A stretch of 64,000 nucleotides of DNA from Baaleninema simplex PCC 7105 (GCF_000332355.1 NZ_KB235959.1:351260-415259), one strand, 5' to 3'; positions 47,144-57,166 are shown, counted from the first letter of the stretch. Numbers and translations are program-made. The notes: generated from the sequence alone by a model not told the origin.

Positions 47144-48265
47144 TTATGAAGAAAACGAGGGTTTGGGTAAATACCCTTCCATGACAAAATCTCGACCGAC
47201 AGAATACCAGCGGGTACGTTCGAGGGTTAACGCTTCGCTCATCTTTTCGATCCCCAAATTGCCCACGGGAGTGGGTGCATCGGTTCCACCAACGATTTTC
47301 GGAGCGACAAACGCCAAGACTTTTTGAACTGCACCATCGGCGATCGCACGAGCCGCTAAGGTTCCGCCACATTCCCACAATACCGACGTGGCGTCGCGAT
47401 CGAACAACAGTTGTAAAACTTTATCCGGCGTCACGTCGATCGCTTCGACGACTTCCACACCGCGATCGCGTAACTGGCGTTGAACCTCTGGCTTGACGCC
47501 TTTCTCCGTCACCACCAACGTCGGGGCTTCCGATACGTCCCACAACCTCGCCTGAGTCGGTAAATCGAGAGTTCTCGTCATCACGACGCGCAGGGGATTG
47601 CGCGACTCTGTATCGTGACTCGTCAAACGCGGGTTATCGCAGCGGACGGTATTTCCCCCAACAATCACTGCATCGCAGACACTGCGAAGATGATGCACTT
47701 CGCTTCTGGCTTCGGTTCCCGTCACCCACGCACTATGTCCGGTGGTACTGGCGATTTTCCCATCGAGGGTCATGGCGTACTTCAAAATCCCAAACGGACG
47801 GTGACAGAGAATTCGGTGGAAAAAGGCTTCGTTGAGACGGCGACAGTCTTCTTCTTCGACGCCGACGACGACTTCAATTCCCGCATCCTGCAAACGCTTG
47901 ACGCCGCCCCCGCCGACTTTCGGGTTGGGATCGACGGTTCCCACGACGACTTTCGCCACTCCAGCATCTACCAACGCATCCGAACAGGGAGGCGTTCGTC
48001 CGTGATGGTTGCAAGGTTCTAAGCTGACGTATACTGTGGCACCTTTGGCGCGATCGCCCGCTTCGCGCAATGCGAACACTTCCGCGTGAGGGTCTCCGGC
48101 TTTGGGATGAAACCCTTCTCCGACAATTTGACCGTTGCTGACGACGACCGCCCCCACCATGGGATTCGGCGCAGTCCGCCCCAACGCCTGACGCGCAAGG
48201 GTCAGACAACGCTGTATCATGGCGCGATCGAAAGCACTGACGGAAGGTTGGTTCGCTGCGTTCAT
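47144..48265 (-). CDS. ribD: RibD, bifunctional riboflavin deaminase/reductase
   Basis: 373 residues. The N-terminal deaminase domain has zinc ligands in DPHAEVFAL (about 57-65) and PCNHHGRTPPC (about 88-98). The C-terminal reductase domain (about 150-365) has KYAMTLDGKIAS and ECGGTLAARAI. It carries out deamination and side-chain reduction of the pyrimidine intermediate in riboflavin synthesis. It is monocistronic as far as can be seen; the upstream side is repeat-rich. Confidence 0.95.
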   Translation of the reverse strand: MNAANQPSVSAFDRAMIQRCLTLARQALGRTAPNPMVGAVVVSNGQIVGEGFHPKAGDPHAEVFALREAGDRAKGATVYVSLEPCNHHGRTPPCSDALVDAGVAKVVVGTVDPNPKVGGGGVKRLQDAGIEVVVGVEEEDCRRLNEAFFHRILCHRPFGILKYAMTLDGKIASTTGHSAWVTGTEARSEVHHLRSVCDAVIVGGNTVRCDNPRLTSHDTESRNPLRVVMTRTLDLPTQARLWDVSEAPTLVVTEKGVKPEVQRQLRDRGVEVVEAIDVTPDKVLQLLFDRDATSVLWECGGTLAARAIADGAVQKVLAFVAPKIVGGTDAPTPVGNLGIEKMSEALTLERTRWYSVGRDFVMEGYLPKPSFSS

Positions 48266-48460
48266 CGTCCTAAAACGGTGCGCGTTTTTCAGTGAAGAGG
48301 GAAGAGTTAAGAGTGAAGAGTTAAGACACTCCGAACTGAATCAGTACTCTACACTCTACACTTTTGCAGCGAACAGTGAGCAGTGAACAGTCAGCAGCAC
48401 TTCAGTCACCAGCCTTTTACCGTGAGCCGCGAAGCAGTGGAGACAGTTGACAGTTTCTTC

Positions 48461-48592
48461 CTTGTCCCCTTGTCTCCCCCTTCTCCCCCTCTCCCCTTGT
48501 CTCCCCCTTCTCCCCCTCTCCCCTTCTCCCCCTCTCCCCTTCTCCCCCTCTCCCCTTCTCCCCCTCTCCCCTTCTCCCCCTCTCCCCCTCTC
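48461..48592. repeat. CTCCCCCTTCTCCCC pyrimidine repeat interrupted by an IS
   Basis: Tandem CTCCCCCT and TTCTCCCC units, the complement of the GGGGGAGA runs elsewhere. The run continues after the IS at 49875-49893, so it was a single tract before insertion. Confidence 0.9.
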
Positions 48593-49874
48593 CTGACAAG
48601 GCTATGATTGTAAGAGAGAGAGAAAGAGCCGACAAAGAGAAAGCCGTAGACTCGTTTAGGAGAAGCCATGAAATACAACTCAGCTTACCTCAAACAGTGG
48701 TCGCAAGAAGTCAGTCGTCATTTTCCGAATCTTTCCTTGCCACAAGTATCAGGGCTAGCCACCTGGAGCTTTGGCATGATGATGAGTCGCTCTTCAAGTC
48801 TGACTCAAGTGTCAGAGTGTATTGCCCAAGTCAACGGGGAAAAATTCACCAACGTACGTCAAAGACTACAACAGTGGTACAAAGAAAAACGCCAAGCTTA
48901 CGGTCGTAAATATGCTGAGCTAGATGTAGCCAGTTGTTTCGCGCCGCTGCTGAAGTGGGTCTTAGAGCTATTAGGAGAGAGCGACGACCTGTTCCTGGCC
49001 TTAGATGCGACCCATATCGGTCAAAAATTTATCGTCTTGTCACTCAACGTACTCTATCGCGGCAGTGGCATTCCCGTGGCCTGGAAAATCGTGAAAGCTT
49101 CCCAGAAACACCCCTGGAAGCCCCTGTGGCAAGACTTGCTCCGTCGCTTGAGCGGAGTGGTTCCCGAGTCGGTCAGGGTTTGGGTTTTGGCCGATCGAGG
49201 ACTCTATGCTTGTTGGCTGTATGAGGAAATTGTGGCTCTGGGATGGCATCCTTTGTTACGTATTAACTCACAAGGCTATTACCAAGTGCGCTCGGGGGAA
49301 ACTCTCGCCGACTGGCAACCTCTCGAGCAAGTGGTTCGAGTTGGTGAGAGTTTTAGTCAACCGGTACGCTGCTTTCGCCAAAATCCTCTCGATTGTACCC
49401 TGTTAGCCCGATGGGACGAGGATTACAAAGACCCTTGGCTGTTGCTGAGTGACGCCTCACCTCAATCGGCTTCGGCTGCCTTTTATGGCTTTCGCTCTTG
49501 GACTGAAGCGGCTTATCGCGATCTCAAGAGCGATGGCTTTAATTGGCAACGCACCCGTTTGACTCATCCTCACCGGGCTGAGTGTCTTTGGCTGGCCATG
49601 TCTGTGGCTTTACTTTGGCTCATCACCGAAGGGGCTTGTCGGGAAGACTCCCAAAAGCCTTCGACTTCCCCTCGGACTGACTCTGACTCGACCGGTCTGG
49701 CCGCCGCGACCCTCAGACCGAGAACTCTTTCTTGTTGGCGCCTTGGCTGTATCTCTTTTGTCGTCCGCCTCTTTCAAGGACTTCCCTTGAGTTGGGGACG
49801 CCACCGTACTTCTCCCTATCCTGGGGCTTCTTTGGCTTTCGATACCTCCTAAGTAAAAGTCATAGCCTTATCAG
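48593..49874 (+). mobile_element. IS4-type insertion sequence, 1282 bp
   Basis: The ends CTGACAAGGCTATGA (48593-48607) and TCATAGCCTTATCAG (49860-49874) are inverted repeats with one mismatch. Flanks are an identical 11-bp CTCCCCCTCTC on both sides, consistent with an IS4-type 10-11-bp duplication, though the repeat tract makes its exact length ambiguous. The transposase is intact. Confidence 0.85.
48668..49852 (+). CDS. IS4-family DDE transposase
   Basis: 394 residues. Catalytic residues are LALDATHIG (Asp, about residue 120), VLADRGLYA (Asp, about 177) and YGFRSWTEAAYRDLKSDGFNW (Glu in the Y-(2)-R-(3)-E-like region; YRDLKSDG is recognisable). The N-terminal part is helical with a basic stretch. 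No frameshift or stop is seen, so this copy could be active. Confidence 0.88.
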   Translation: MKYNSAYLKQWSQEVSRHFPNLSLPQVSGLATWSFGMMMSRSSSLTQVSECIAQVNGEKFTNVRQRLQQWYKEKRQAYGRKYAELDVASCFAPLLKWVLELLGESDDLFLALDATHIGQKFIVLSLNVLYRGSGIPVAWKIVKASQKHPWKPLWQDLLRRLSGVVPESVRVWVLADRGLYACWLYEEIVALGWHPLLRINSQGYYQVRSGETLADWQPLEQVVRVGESFSQPVRCFRQNPLDCTLLARWDEDYKDPWLLLSDASPQSASAAFYGFRSWTEAAYRDLKSDGFNWQRTRLTHPHRAECLWLAMSVALLWLITEGACREDSQKPSTSPRTDSDSTGLAAATLRPRTLSCWRLGCISFVVRLFQGLPLSWGRHRTSPYPGASLAFDTS

Positions 49875-49977
49875 CTCCCCCTCTCCCCCTCCGACTTGAC
49901 GTGATGGCAAATTCATCGGATGGTGAATGGGGCGGTGTGCGCCCCGACTTCCGCACCTCATTCACTCTCGAACAGTC

Positions 49978-50526
49978 ATGCTCAAACGAATTGCGGCGAT
50001 CTTGCTGGTTGCAGTGACAGTCACGCTGACGAGTTGCTCGACTTCTCCTACGAGCGGGTTAACCTCGTATGTGGATAGTTACGATGGCTATCGCTTTCTC
50101 TATCCGAACGAATGGATCGAGATGGACGCAACGAACCTGACGCCAGATGCAATTTTCCACGACCTCATCGAACGCAGCGAGAACGTCAGCGTGATTATTA
50201 ATCCGGTTCCGGAAGGTCAAACTCTCGCCGATCTCGGAACGCCTACAGAGGTCGGATACGAGCTATCTAAACGTGCGATCGCTCCGGAAGGATCCGATCG
50301 CGTCGCCGAACTGATCGACGCCGAATCGCGACAAGACGAGGACGGAAAAACTTACTATATTTTTGAATACGCCGTTCAGTTACCCGATCGCCTACGACAC
50401 AACATCGCGAGTATTGCGATTTCCCGCAACAAACTCTTTACGCTCAACGTCTCGACGACCGATCGACGCTGGAAGGAAATTCAAGATAAACTCCGTTTCG
50501 TGGCAAAGTCTTTCTTTGTTTACTAA
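49978..50526 (+). CDS. psbP2: CyanoP, PsbP-like photosystem II lipoprotein
   Basis: 182 residues from the ATG at 49978 (MLKRIAAILLVAVTVTLTSC). The signal sequence ends in lipobox LTSC with the lipidated Cys at about residue 20. The body matches the PsbP/CyanoP fold: YVDSYDGYRFLYPNEWIEMDA, NVSVIINPVPEGQTLADLGTPTEVGYEL, YYIFEYAVQ and LFTLNVSTTDRRWKEI. CyanoP is a lumenal lipoprotein linked to photosystem II assembly. A longer upstream frame is rejected because it hides the signal peptide. Confidence 0.88.
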   Translation: MLKRIAAILLVAVTVTLTSCSTSPTSGLTSYVDSYDGYRFLYPNEWIEMDATNLTPDAIFHDLIERSENVSVIINPVPEGQTLADLGTPTEVGYELSKRAIAPEGSDRVAELIDAESRQDEDGKTYYIFEYAVQLPDRLRHNIASIAISRNKLFTLNVSTTDRRWKEIQDKLRFVAKSFFVY

Positions 50527-50587
50527 ACCTCGCACGCTCGGGGCGATCGAGACGACCGGATAACGAGATGATGCGATCTCTCCCTTT

Positions 50588-50686
50588 TTACAGCGAGCAG
50601 CGAACAGTCAGCCGCGAAACAGTGAGGACAGTTGAGAGTTGACAGTTGCTCCCCCTCTCCCTTGCTCCCCCTCTCCCCCTCTCCCC
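50588..50686. repeat. GCGAACAGT words followed by CTCCCCCTCTCCC repeat
   Basis: CAGCGAGCAGCGAACAGTCA-type words (50591-50640) are followed by CTCCCCCTCTCCC units reaching the maf start codon, so the repeat supplies the maf leader. Confidence 0.8.
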
Positions 50687-50689
50687 ACC

Positions 50690-51328
50690 ATGAGTCAACC
50701 GATTCTGATTCTGGCTTCTGCCTCTCCCGCTCGCCGTCAATTGCTACACAACGCGGGAATCGAACCGATCGTTTGTCCGAGCCATTTCGACGAATCGCAA
50801 GTTCAACTGACGAATCCTGTGGCGTTGGTGCAAACGTTAGCGCAACTTAAGGCTGAAAGTATCGCGACGCAGGTTCGTCACGGAAACACCCCGCCGCGAA
50901 CGACGACGGTGCGAAATCCCGAGTCGGTGCTGATCCTCGCTTGCGATTCGGTGCTGCTCCTCGAGGAACGCATTTATGGAAAACCTGAAAATCCTGAAGC
51001 CGCCGTCGAACGTTGGAAAGAAATGCGAGGACAGGTAGGCGAACTCTATACTGGACACGCGATCGTTGACATAGCACAAAATATAACAATTGTCAACTGC
51101 GAGACGACGCGAGTTCACTTTGCCCAATTGAGCGATCGCCAAATTGAAGCCTACGTGGCCACCGGGGAACCCCTTAACTGTGCGGGATGTTTTGCCATCG
51201 ACGGACGCGGAAGTTTATTCGTGGAGAAACTCGAAGGCTGTCACAGCAACGTCATCGGTTTGAGTATGCCGTTATTCCGACGAATGTTAGGTGAATTGGG
51301 CTACGATCCGACGGATTTTTGGTCGTGA
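50690..51328 (+). CDS. maf: Maf-family nucleotide pyrophosphatase
   Basis: 212 residues from the ATG at 50690 ([19 protein letters not shown]). Family motifs are [48 protein letters not shown] and [28 protein letters not shown]. Maf enzymes hydrolyse modified or canonical (d)NTPs and affect septation. The ATG lies directly after the pyrimidine repeat, with no clear Shine-Dalgarno sequence. Confidence 0.92.
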   Translation: MSQPILILASASPARRQLLHNAGIEPIVCPSHFDESQVQLTNPVALVQTLAQLKAESIATQVRHGNTPPRTTTVRNPESVLILACDSVLLLEERIYGKPENPEAAVERWKEMRGQVGELYTGHAIVDIAQNITIVNCETTRVHFAQLSDRQIEAYVATGEPLNCAGCFAIDGRGSLFVEKLEGCHSNVIGLSMPLFRRMLGELGYDPTDFWS

Positions 51329-51480
51329 GGCGTTTGAGGGGTACGGGGGCGATCGCAACTGAGATCGCCTCGAACGTTCTTTCTAAGGTTCTGATGTGGA
51401 AAATTCCTTAGATTTCTACATTGAGTTTCACCCACTTTTCGGTTTACATGGAAAGGTGGCATCCATCTCTTTCCTAACCC

Positions 51481-52998
51481 ATGTCTGATGTAGAAGTCGT
51501 TGTTATCGGTAGCGGCATTGGCGGGCTTGTCACCGCCTCTATGCTGGCACGATACGGGTTCTCGGTACTGCTGTGCGAGAGTCATACGATTCCCGGCGGT
51601 TCGGCACACGGCTTCTCGCGCCAGGGATTTCATTTCGATGCCGGACCGTCGTTTTTTTGCGGATTGACCGATCCCAGCAGTCTCAACCCGCTACGCCAAG
51701 TGCTGTCGGTGTTGGATGAAGCGATCGAAACCATTCCTTACGATCCCCTCGGTCACTATCATTTTCCTGATGGAACTCTCGAAGTTTGTAGCGATATCGA
51801 TCGCTACCGACAGGCGATCGCCGAAATTACCCCCGATGGCGCCCGAGAATTCAGCCGCTTAGAACGGCGGTTAGCGACGATCTACGAAGCGCTGCGAGGC
51901 ATTCCACCGCTGGCATTGCGCCTCGATTGGGAAGCAATTCCCTTTCTCGTCCGACATTATCCCTTTCGGTTGTTTAAATTACTGCCCGCAATGGGGTTAA
52001 TGCAGCGAACTGTTGGGGAGTTGATGGACGAGTGCGTTCGCAATCCTTGGGTCAAACGCACGATCGATCTCGAATGTTTCCTGCTATCGGGATTGAAAGC
52101 CTACGGTACTATCGCCCCAGAAGTGGCGTTCATGTTCGGGGAACGGGCGCGATCGACGGTAGACTATCCCCTCGGGGGAAGTGCGGCGATCGTGGACGCG
52201 TTGGTGAGGGGATTGAAAAAATGGGGGGGCGAGTTACGCCTGAAAACCCACGTCGAGAAAATTTTAGTCGAATCGGGAGAAGTGCGGGGCGTTCGGTTGC
52301 GCGGAGGTGAAACGATTTCTGCCCCTGTCGTCATTTCTAACGCCACAGTTTGGGATACGTATCTCAAACTCCTCGATGCGGCCGATTTACCGCCGACTTA
52401 CCGTCAAGAAAACCTGTCGCTTCCCGCCATCGATAGTTTCATGCACCTGAATCTGGGTATCCGCAGCGATGGTTTAGACGGGTTGACGGGACATCACGTC
52501 GTCGTGTTGGACGAACTGGCCGATATTACCGTTCCGGGGAATACCTGCATGATTTCGATTCCTACAGTATGGGATAAAACCCTCGCCCCGGAGGGATATC
52601 ACGCACTCCACGCTTACACCCTCGAACCCTATCGCGATTGGAAACTCGATGCCGATTACGAACGGCGAAAACAAGAGCGATCGCGATCGCTTTATCGGGC
52701 AGTCGAAAAAATTATTCCTGACTTGCGCGATCGCATCGAATTCGAGATGATAGGAACTCCCGTCACGCACGCGCGATTTTTGCGACGCTATCAAGGGACT
52801 TACGGTCCGGCGATTCCTCCAATTCGAGGGATTTATCCGACGATTCACACGCCAGTTAAAGGACTGTATCGGGTGGGTGACTCTACGCTTCCCGGCATTG
52901 GCGTTCCTGCCGTTGCTGCCTCGGGAATTATGTGTGCAAATACGTTAGTCAGTCCTTCCAAAATGTCAGAAATGTTGCAAGAAGTCGGACTATTATAA
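51481..52998 (+). CDS. FAD-dependent carotenoid isomerase/desaturase-family enzyme
   Basis: 505 residues. It begins with the FAD Rossmann fold VVVIGSGIGGLVTASMLARYGFSVLLCE (residues 5-32), then GGSAHGFSRQGFHFDAGPSFF. The C-terminal RVGDSTLPGIGVPAVAASGI closes the FAD site. Length and C-terminal pattern match the CrtISO (prolycopene isomerase) group rather than CrtP/CrtQ. Because paralogues exist, the exact substrate is uncertain. Own transcription unit, 152 bp after maf. Confidence 0.85.
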   Translation: MSDVEVVVIGSGIGGLVTASMLARYGFSVLLCESHTIPGGSAHGFSRQGFHFDAGPSFFCGLTDPSSLNPLRQVLSVLDEAIETIPYDPLGHYHFPDGTLEVCSDIDRYRQAIAEITPDGAREFSRLERRLATIYEALRGIPPLALRLDWEAIPFLVRHYPFRLFKLLPAMGLMQRTVGELMDECVRNPWVKRTIDLECFLLSGLKAYGTIAPEVAFMFGERARSTVDYPLGGSAAIVDALVRGLKKWGGELRLKTHVEKILVESGEVRGVRLRGGETISAPVVISNATVWDTYLKLLDAADLPPTYRQENLSLPAIDSFMHLNLGIRSDGLDGLTGHHVVVLDELADITVPGNTCMISIPTVWDKTLAPEGYHALHAYTLEPYRDWKLDADYERRKQERSRSLYRAVEKIIPDLRDRIEFEMIGTPVTHARFLRRYQGTYGPAIPPIRGIYPTIHTPVKGLYRVGDSTLPGIGVPAVAASGIMCANTLVSPSKMSEMLQEVGLL

Positions 52999-53021
52999 TT
53001 GACAATTGATATTTGATAGTC

Positions 53022-53203
53022 GTAGGGTGTGTGACGTGGGCATAAAATGTCTTTTATTGAAAGCCCGATGGGATTTCCCGCGTCACGCACCTTTAGAACG
53101 CGAACCGCGAACAGTCAGCCACGAACAGTTGTAGGGTGCGTGACCTAAAGACACGAAAAATTTGGCGCGAAACCGGCAAACTCGTCACGCACCGACTCCT
53201 TAT
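53022..53203. repeat. two palindromic GTAGGGTGYGTGAC repeats
   Basis: The first (53022-53091) runs from GTAGGGTGTGTGACGTGGGC to CCGCGTCACGCACC. The second (53131-53196) runs from GTAGGGTGCGTGACCTAAAG to CTCGTCACGCACCG. They belong to the family seen at 2232 and 57369. Confidence 0.8.
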
Positions 53204-53241
53204 CTTGTTTTCCTTGTCTCTCTTGTCTCAATCTTAAAAAA

Positions 53242-54606
53242 TTGATTCTTTCAAATCCTCGTCAAGTTGCATTTCTTGCGTTAAAAGATGTCGATCGCAA
53301 AGGGGCTTACGCTGATGTTGCCCTCGATCGCCAGTTGGTGAAAGCTCAGTTAAAACCGCTCGATCGCGGCTTAGCCACTGAATTAGTTTATGGCTGCGTT
53401 CGGGGGGCGCGATCGCTCGATGCCATTCTCGATCGCTTCGCCAAGAAACCCGCCCACCAACAACCCCCTGATTTGCGGATTTTACTGCACTTAGGATTTT
53501 ATCAACTCGTGTTTCTCGATCGCATCTCTGACGCGGCGGCTGTCGATACCACCGTCAAGCTGGCGAAAGCGAACCGTATGACAGGGCTATCTGGCGTCGT
53601 TAACGGGGTATTACGTCAGTATTTGCGATATCGAGATAAAAACCCTAATAAAAAACCATTTCCAGAAGAAATTCTTCCCGAAGAACCTATTTCGAGATTG
53701 GGAATTCGCTACAGTTATCCCGATTGGATTGTCAAAACTTGGAGCGATCGCTTCAGTTTTGAAGAAACCGAACAGTTGTGTCGGTGGTTTAATACACCGC
53801 CCAGCGTTCACTTACGAATTAATCCCTTAAAAACTACGATCAAAACGGTTGAAACTGCCTTACAAGAGGCAGGAGCAAACGTCGAACAAATCTCCTACAT
53901 TCCCCAAGGTTTAAAATTACAAAGTGCCGGAAAAATCGAAGCGTTACCGGGATATGCTGAGGGATGGTGGACAGTACAAGACAGTAGCGCCCAGTTAGTC
54001 ACCCATCTCCTCGAACCGCAACCGGAAGAAGTCATCGTCGATGCGTGCGCTGCACCTGGGGGAAAAACCACCCATATCGCTGAGTTAATGCAGGATACCG
54101 GGACAATTTGGGCGATCGATCCGACGCCGTCGCGGTTGAAAAAAGTTCGTCAAAATTGCGATCGCCTGCAACTCAAATCCGTCAAAATTCTCGAAGGCGA
54201 CAGTCGCCAACAATCCCAATTTAACGGAACGGTCGATCGCGTACTTCTCGACGCCCCCTGTTCCGGCTTGGGAACCCTCCACCGACGGGCGGATTTGCGC
54301 TGGCGACAAACCCCCGAAAACGCGATCGAACTCTCCCAACTCCAACGACAACTTTTAGACGCCTGCGCGAGTTGGGTAAAACCTGGCGGCGTCTTAGTCT
54401 ACGCCACTTGTACCGTCAACGATATCGAAAACGAAGGCGTCGTGACACCGTTTTTAGACAGTCACGACGACTGGCGCATCGAAGCCCCCGTCTCCGAGTC
54501 TCCCGTCGCCTCCTTCGCCTCTCCCGAAGGTTGGATTCGCGTGTTTCCCCACCGTCACAATATGGATGGTTTTTTTATGGTGAAATTACGGCGAATCGAA
54601 GGTTAA
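53242..54606 (+). CDS. rsmB: 16S rRNA m5C967 methyltransferase RsmB
   Basis: 454 residues starting at TTG (53242, MILSNPRQVAFLALKDV). Residues 1-140 are a NusB-like RNA-binding domain. The rest is the NOL1/NOP2/Sun methyltransferase with DACAAPGGKTTHIAELM (SAM site), LLDAPCSGLGTLHRRADLRW and VYATCTVNDIENE. Catalytic cysteines lie in APCSG and ATCTV. It overlaps the convergent amidohydrolase gene by 21 bp at the 3' end. Confidence 0.93.
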   Translation: MILSNPRQVAFLALKDVDRKGAYADVALDRQLVKAQLKPLDRGLATELVYGCVRGARSLDAILDRFAKKPAHQQPPDLRILLHLGFYQLVFLDRISDAAAVDTTVKLAKANRMTGLSGVVNGVLRQYLRYRDKNPNKKPFPEEILPEEPISRLGIRYSYPDWIVKTWSDRFSFEETEQLCRWFNTPPSVHLRINPLKTTIKTVETALQEAGANVEQISYIPQGLKLQSAGKIEALPGYAEGWWTVQDSSAQLVTHLLEPQPEEVIVDACAAPGGKTTHIAELMQDTGTIWAIDPTPSRLKKVRQNCDRLQLKSVKILEGDSRQQSQFNGTVDRVLLDAPCSGLGTLHRRADLRWRQTPENAIELSQLQRQLLDACASWVKPGGVLVYATCTVNDIENEGVVTPFLDSHDDWRIEAPVSESPVASFASPEGWIRVFPHRHNMDGFFMVKLRRIEG

Positions 54607-55812
54607 CTGTTTCCCCTGAGATACCACCCATTTTACCCTCGCCCGTCGTCGCAAAACGTCGAAAGGATCGATCGCATCTAACACCACAAACGACGCCGGT
54701 TTTCCAATGTCCAAACCGTACTCGTTTTCAACGTTTAACGTTTTCGCGCCGTTCGTCGTCACCATTTCATAACAGGCGTCAATTTCCGCACGCCCCGTCA
54801 TCTGACAGACGTGCAACCCCATCCACGCCACATCTAGCATATTTCCCGTTCCCAAACTGTACCAAGGATCTTGAATACAATCATGTCCGAAACTGACGTT
54901 AAGTCCCTGTTGCCAAAGCTCTTTGACTCGGGTAACTCCGCGCCGTTTCGGATAGCTATCGGTACGACCTTGTAGGGTGATATTAATCAATGGATTGGCG
55001 ATGAGATTCAACCGCGCCCGTTGCAGAAATCCCATAAGTTTTTGAGCGTAGGCGTTGTTATACGAACCCATCGCCGTGGTGTGGCTGGCGGTAACGCGAG
55101 AACCCATATCGCGGCGAATCGTACAAGCCGCCATGACTTCCAGAAACCGCGACTGTTCGTCGTCGATTTCGTCACAGTGAATATCGACGAGGCGATCGCA
55201 CGTTTCGGCGAGTTCGAACACGGTTTCCACAGACTTTACCCCATCTTCTCGCGTGAGTTCGTAATGGGGAATTCCGCCGATCGCATCTGCACCCAAGGCG
55301 ATCGCTTCTCGCAGTAACTCCAGATTTTTCGGATGGCTGTAAATCCCATCCTGCGGAAACGCCACCACCTGCACCCGCATCCAATCCGCCACGCTGTCGC
55401 GCACCTCCAACAAGGCTTTGAGGGCGCTTAACGTCGGTTCGCTAACATCGGCGTGAGTCCGCACCCAGAGAACCCCTTGGGCGGCTTGTTGTTGGAGCGT
55501 TTCTAACGCACGATGTTTGACATCATCGATCGAAAGAGATTTCTTCCGTTCTCCCCAAATTTGAATTCCCTCAAACAGCGTTCCGCTTTCGTTCCAGCGA
55601 GGTTCTCCCGCCGTCAACGCCGAATCCAGATGGATGTGAGACTCGACAAACGGCGGCGAAACCAACCGTTCGGCGGCGTCAAGTTCCCTCACAGCGGAGG
55701 TGGGAAGATGAGGTGCGATCGCGCCGATACGCGTTCCCTCCACCCCAATATCGACAATATCCCCCTGGGGATAGCGTCGCGCCCGTCTGAGAATGAGAGT
55801 GAAATCGCTCAT
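54586..55812 (-). CDS. codA: amidohydrolase, cytosine-deaminase type
   Basis: 408 residues of the amidohydrolase superfamily. Motifs: FVESHIHLDSAL (HxH), HCDEIDDEQSR, ASHTTAMGSYNNAYA and FGHDCIQDPWYSLGTGNMLD (metal Asp). They match cytosine deaminase CodA, which converts cytosine to uracil, or a related isoguanine/N-isopropylammelide deaminase. No pyrimidine permease is adjacent. It is convergent with rsmB, sharing 21 bp. Confidence 0.88.
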   Translation of the reverse strand: MSDFTLILRRARRYPQGDIVDIGVEGTRIGAIAPHLPTSAVRELDAAERLVSPPFVESHIHLDSALTAGEPRWNESGTLFEGIQIWGERKKSLSIDDVKHRALETLQQQAAQGVLWVRTHADVSEPTLSALKALLEVRDSVADWMRVQVVAFPQDGIYSHPKNLELLREAIALGADAIGGIPHYELTREDGVKSVETVFELAETCDRLVDIHCDEIDDEQSRFLEVMAACTIRRDMGSRVTASHTTAMGSYNNAYAQKLMGFLQRARLNLIANPLINITLQGRTDSYPKRRGVTRVKELWQQGLNVSFGHDCIQDPWYSLGTGNMLDVAWMGLHVCQMTGRAEIDACYEMVTTNGAKTLNVENEYGLDIGKPASFVVLDAIDPFDVLRRRARVKWVVSQGKQLTFDSP

Positions 55813-55822
55813 TGTTTAAGCC

Positions 55823-55915
55823 AGGGGAGGGGGAGAGGGGGAGAGGGGGAGAGGGGGAGAGAGGAATACACTGTTCCCGATTCCCGATTCCCTGTTCCCT
55901 GTTCCCTGTTCCCTA
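55823..55915. repeat. GGGGGAGA run and CTGTTCCC/CGATTCCC heptads
   Basis: GGGGAGAG units (55823-55862) are followed by CCCGATTCCC/CTGTTCCC units (55871-55915). It is the same two-part repeat as at 8783 and 13731, here between the start of codA and the end of argJ. Confidence 0.88.
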
Positions 55916-55924
55916 TCAACTAAT

Positions 55925-57166
55925 TCAAGTTGTATATTCCGCGTTGATGCGAACGTAATCGTAGCTGAGATCGCAACCCCAGGCGAAGCCCTCACCAGAA
56001 CCGTAGCCGAGGTTAATCTCGATCGACACCGTGTCGTCTTTAAGATACTCTCCGGCTGCCTGTTGTTTCAGGTAGTCGCTGGCGGCGGCGCGATCGAAGT
56101 CTAAAGGCTGTCCGTTTTCCATTAAATGGAACTCGCCCAGCTTAATTCGTAAGTTCTCTTGCTCGAAGTTTACCCCAGCGCGTCCAGCTGCGGCGGCGAT
56201 GCGTCCCCAGTTGGGATCGCGTCCGAAAATCGCCGATTTAACGAGGGAAGAACCCGCCACCGTTCGAGCGATTTTCCGGGCGTCGTCGTCACTGGCGGTT
56301 CCCGAAACTCGCACTTCTACGAGACAAGTCGCTCCTTCTCCATCGCGGGCGATCGCTTTGGCTAAATGCTGGCACACGTGCGTCAGCATGGCTTCGAGTT
56401 TTTCGGCTTCGGGTCCCTCTTTGACGATCGCCGGGGTGCGGGATTGTCCATTGGCGAAAGCAATCAACGTGTCGTTGGTGCTGGTGTCGCCGTCTACCGT
56501 AATTTGGTTGAAGCTTTTATCGGCAGCACGACGCAGCATATCTTGCCACAGTTGGGAAGACACGACAGCGTCACAAGTAATAAAGGCCAGCATCGTGGCC
56601 ATGTTGGGGTGAATCATCCCCGAACCTTTGGACATTCCCCCCATCCGCACGGTGCGATCGCCGAATTGCGCTTCGATGGCGATCGATTTCGTGACTAAAT
56701 CCGTCGTGATAATGGCTTCGGCGGCGCTGTCTCCGCCGGTATCTGACAGGGCGGCGGCCACTTTAGGAACGCCTTCCCGCAGGGCGTCCATTTTGATGCG
56801 CTGTCCGATAACGCCCGTTGAGGCGAGAAAGACTTCATCGAGGGGAATACTCAAGGTTTGGGCGACGAGGCGGGCGCTTTCTCGCACGTCTTCCCACCCT
56901 GCTTCTCCCGTGGCGGCGTTGGCTTGTCCGGCGTTGCAGAGGATAGCGCGGCCGCCGCTCTTGGACTGAAGTTTCTGACGACAGTAATCGACGCAAGCCG
57001 CCCGAACTTGGGTTTTTGTAAACACCCCTGCGGCGATCGCTTCGACGTCCGAGACAATTAAGGCTAAATCTTTTGCTCCCGACGGTTTGAGTCCCGCCGC
57101 GATGCCCGCCGCGCGATAGCCTCTCGGGGCGGTTACGCCGCCAGGAATTTCTTGCCACTCCACCAC
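55925..57166 (-). CDS. argJ: bifunctional glutamate N-acetyltransferase ArgJ
   Basis: 413 residues. It makes N-acetylglutamate and recycles the acetyl group from acetylornithine in arginine synthesis. The autocleavage site with nucleophile Thr is in KGSGMIHPNMATMLAFI (about residues 180-197), so the protein self-cleaves into two chains. Other features are TQVRAACVDYCR and the C-terminal SYDYVRINAEYTT ending. Length is typical. Confidence 0.95.
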   Translation of the reverse strand: MVEWQEIPGGVTAPRGYRAAGIAAGLKPSGAKDLALIVSDVEAIAAGVFTKTQVRAACVDYCRQKLQSKSGGRAILCNAGQANAATGEAGWEDVRESARLVAQTLSIPLDEVFLASTGVIGQRIKMDALREGVPKVAAALSDTGGDSAAEAIITTDLVTKSIAIEAQFGDRTVRMGGMSKGSGMIHPNMATMLAFITCDAVVSSQLWQDMLRRAADKSFNQITVDGDTSTNDTLIAFANGQSRTPAIVKEGPEAEKLEAMLTHVCQHLAKAIARDGEGATCLVEVRVSGTASDDDARKIARTVAGSSLVKSAIFGRDPNWGRIAAAAGRAGVNFEQENLRIKLGEFHLMENGQPLDFDRAAASDYLKQQAAGEYLKDDTVSIEINLGYGSGEGFAWGCDLSYDYVRINAEYTT

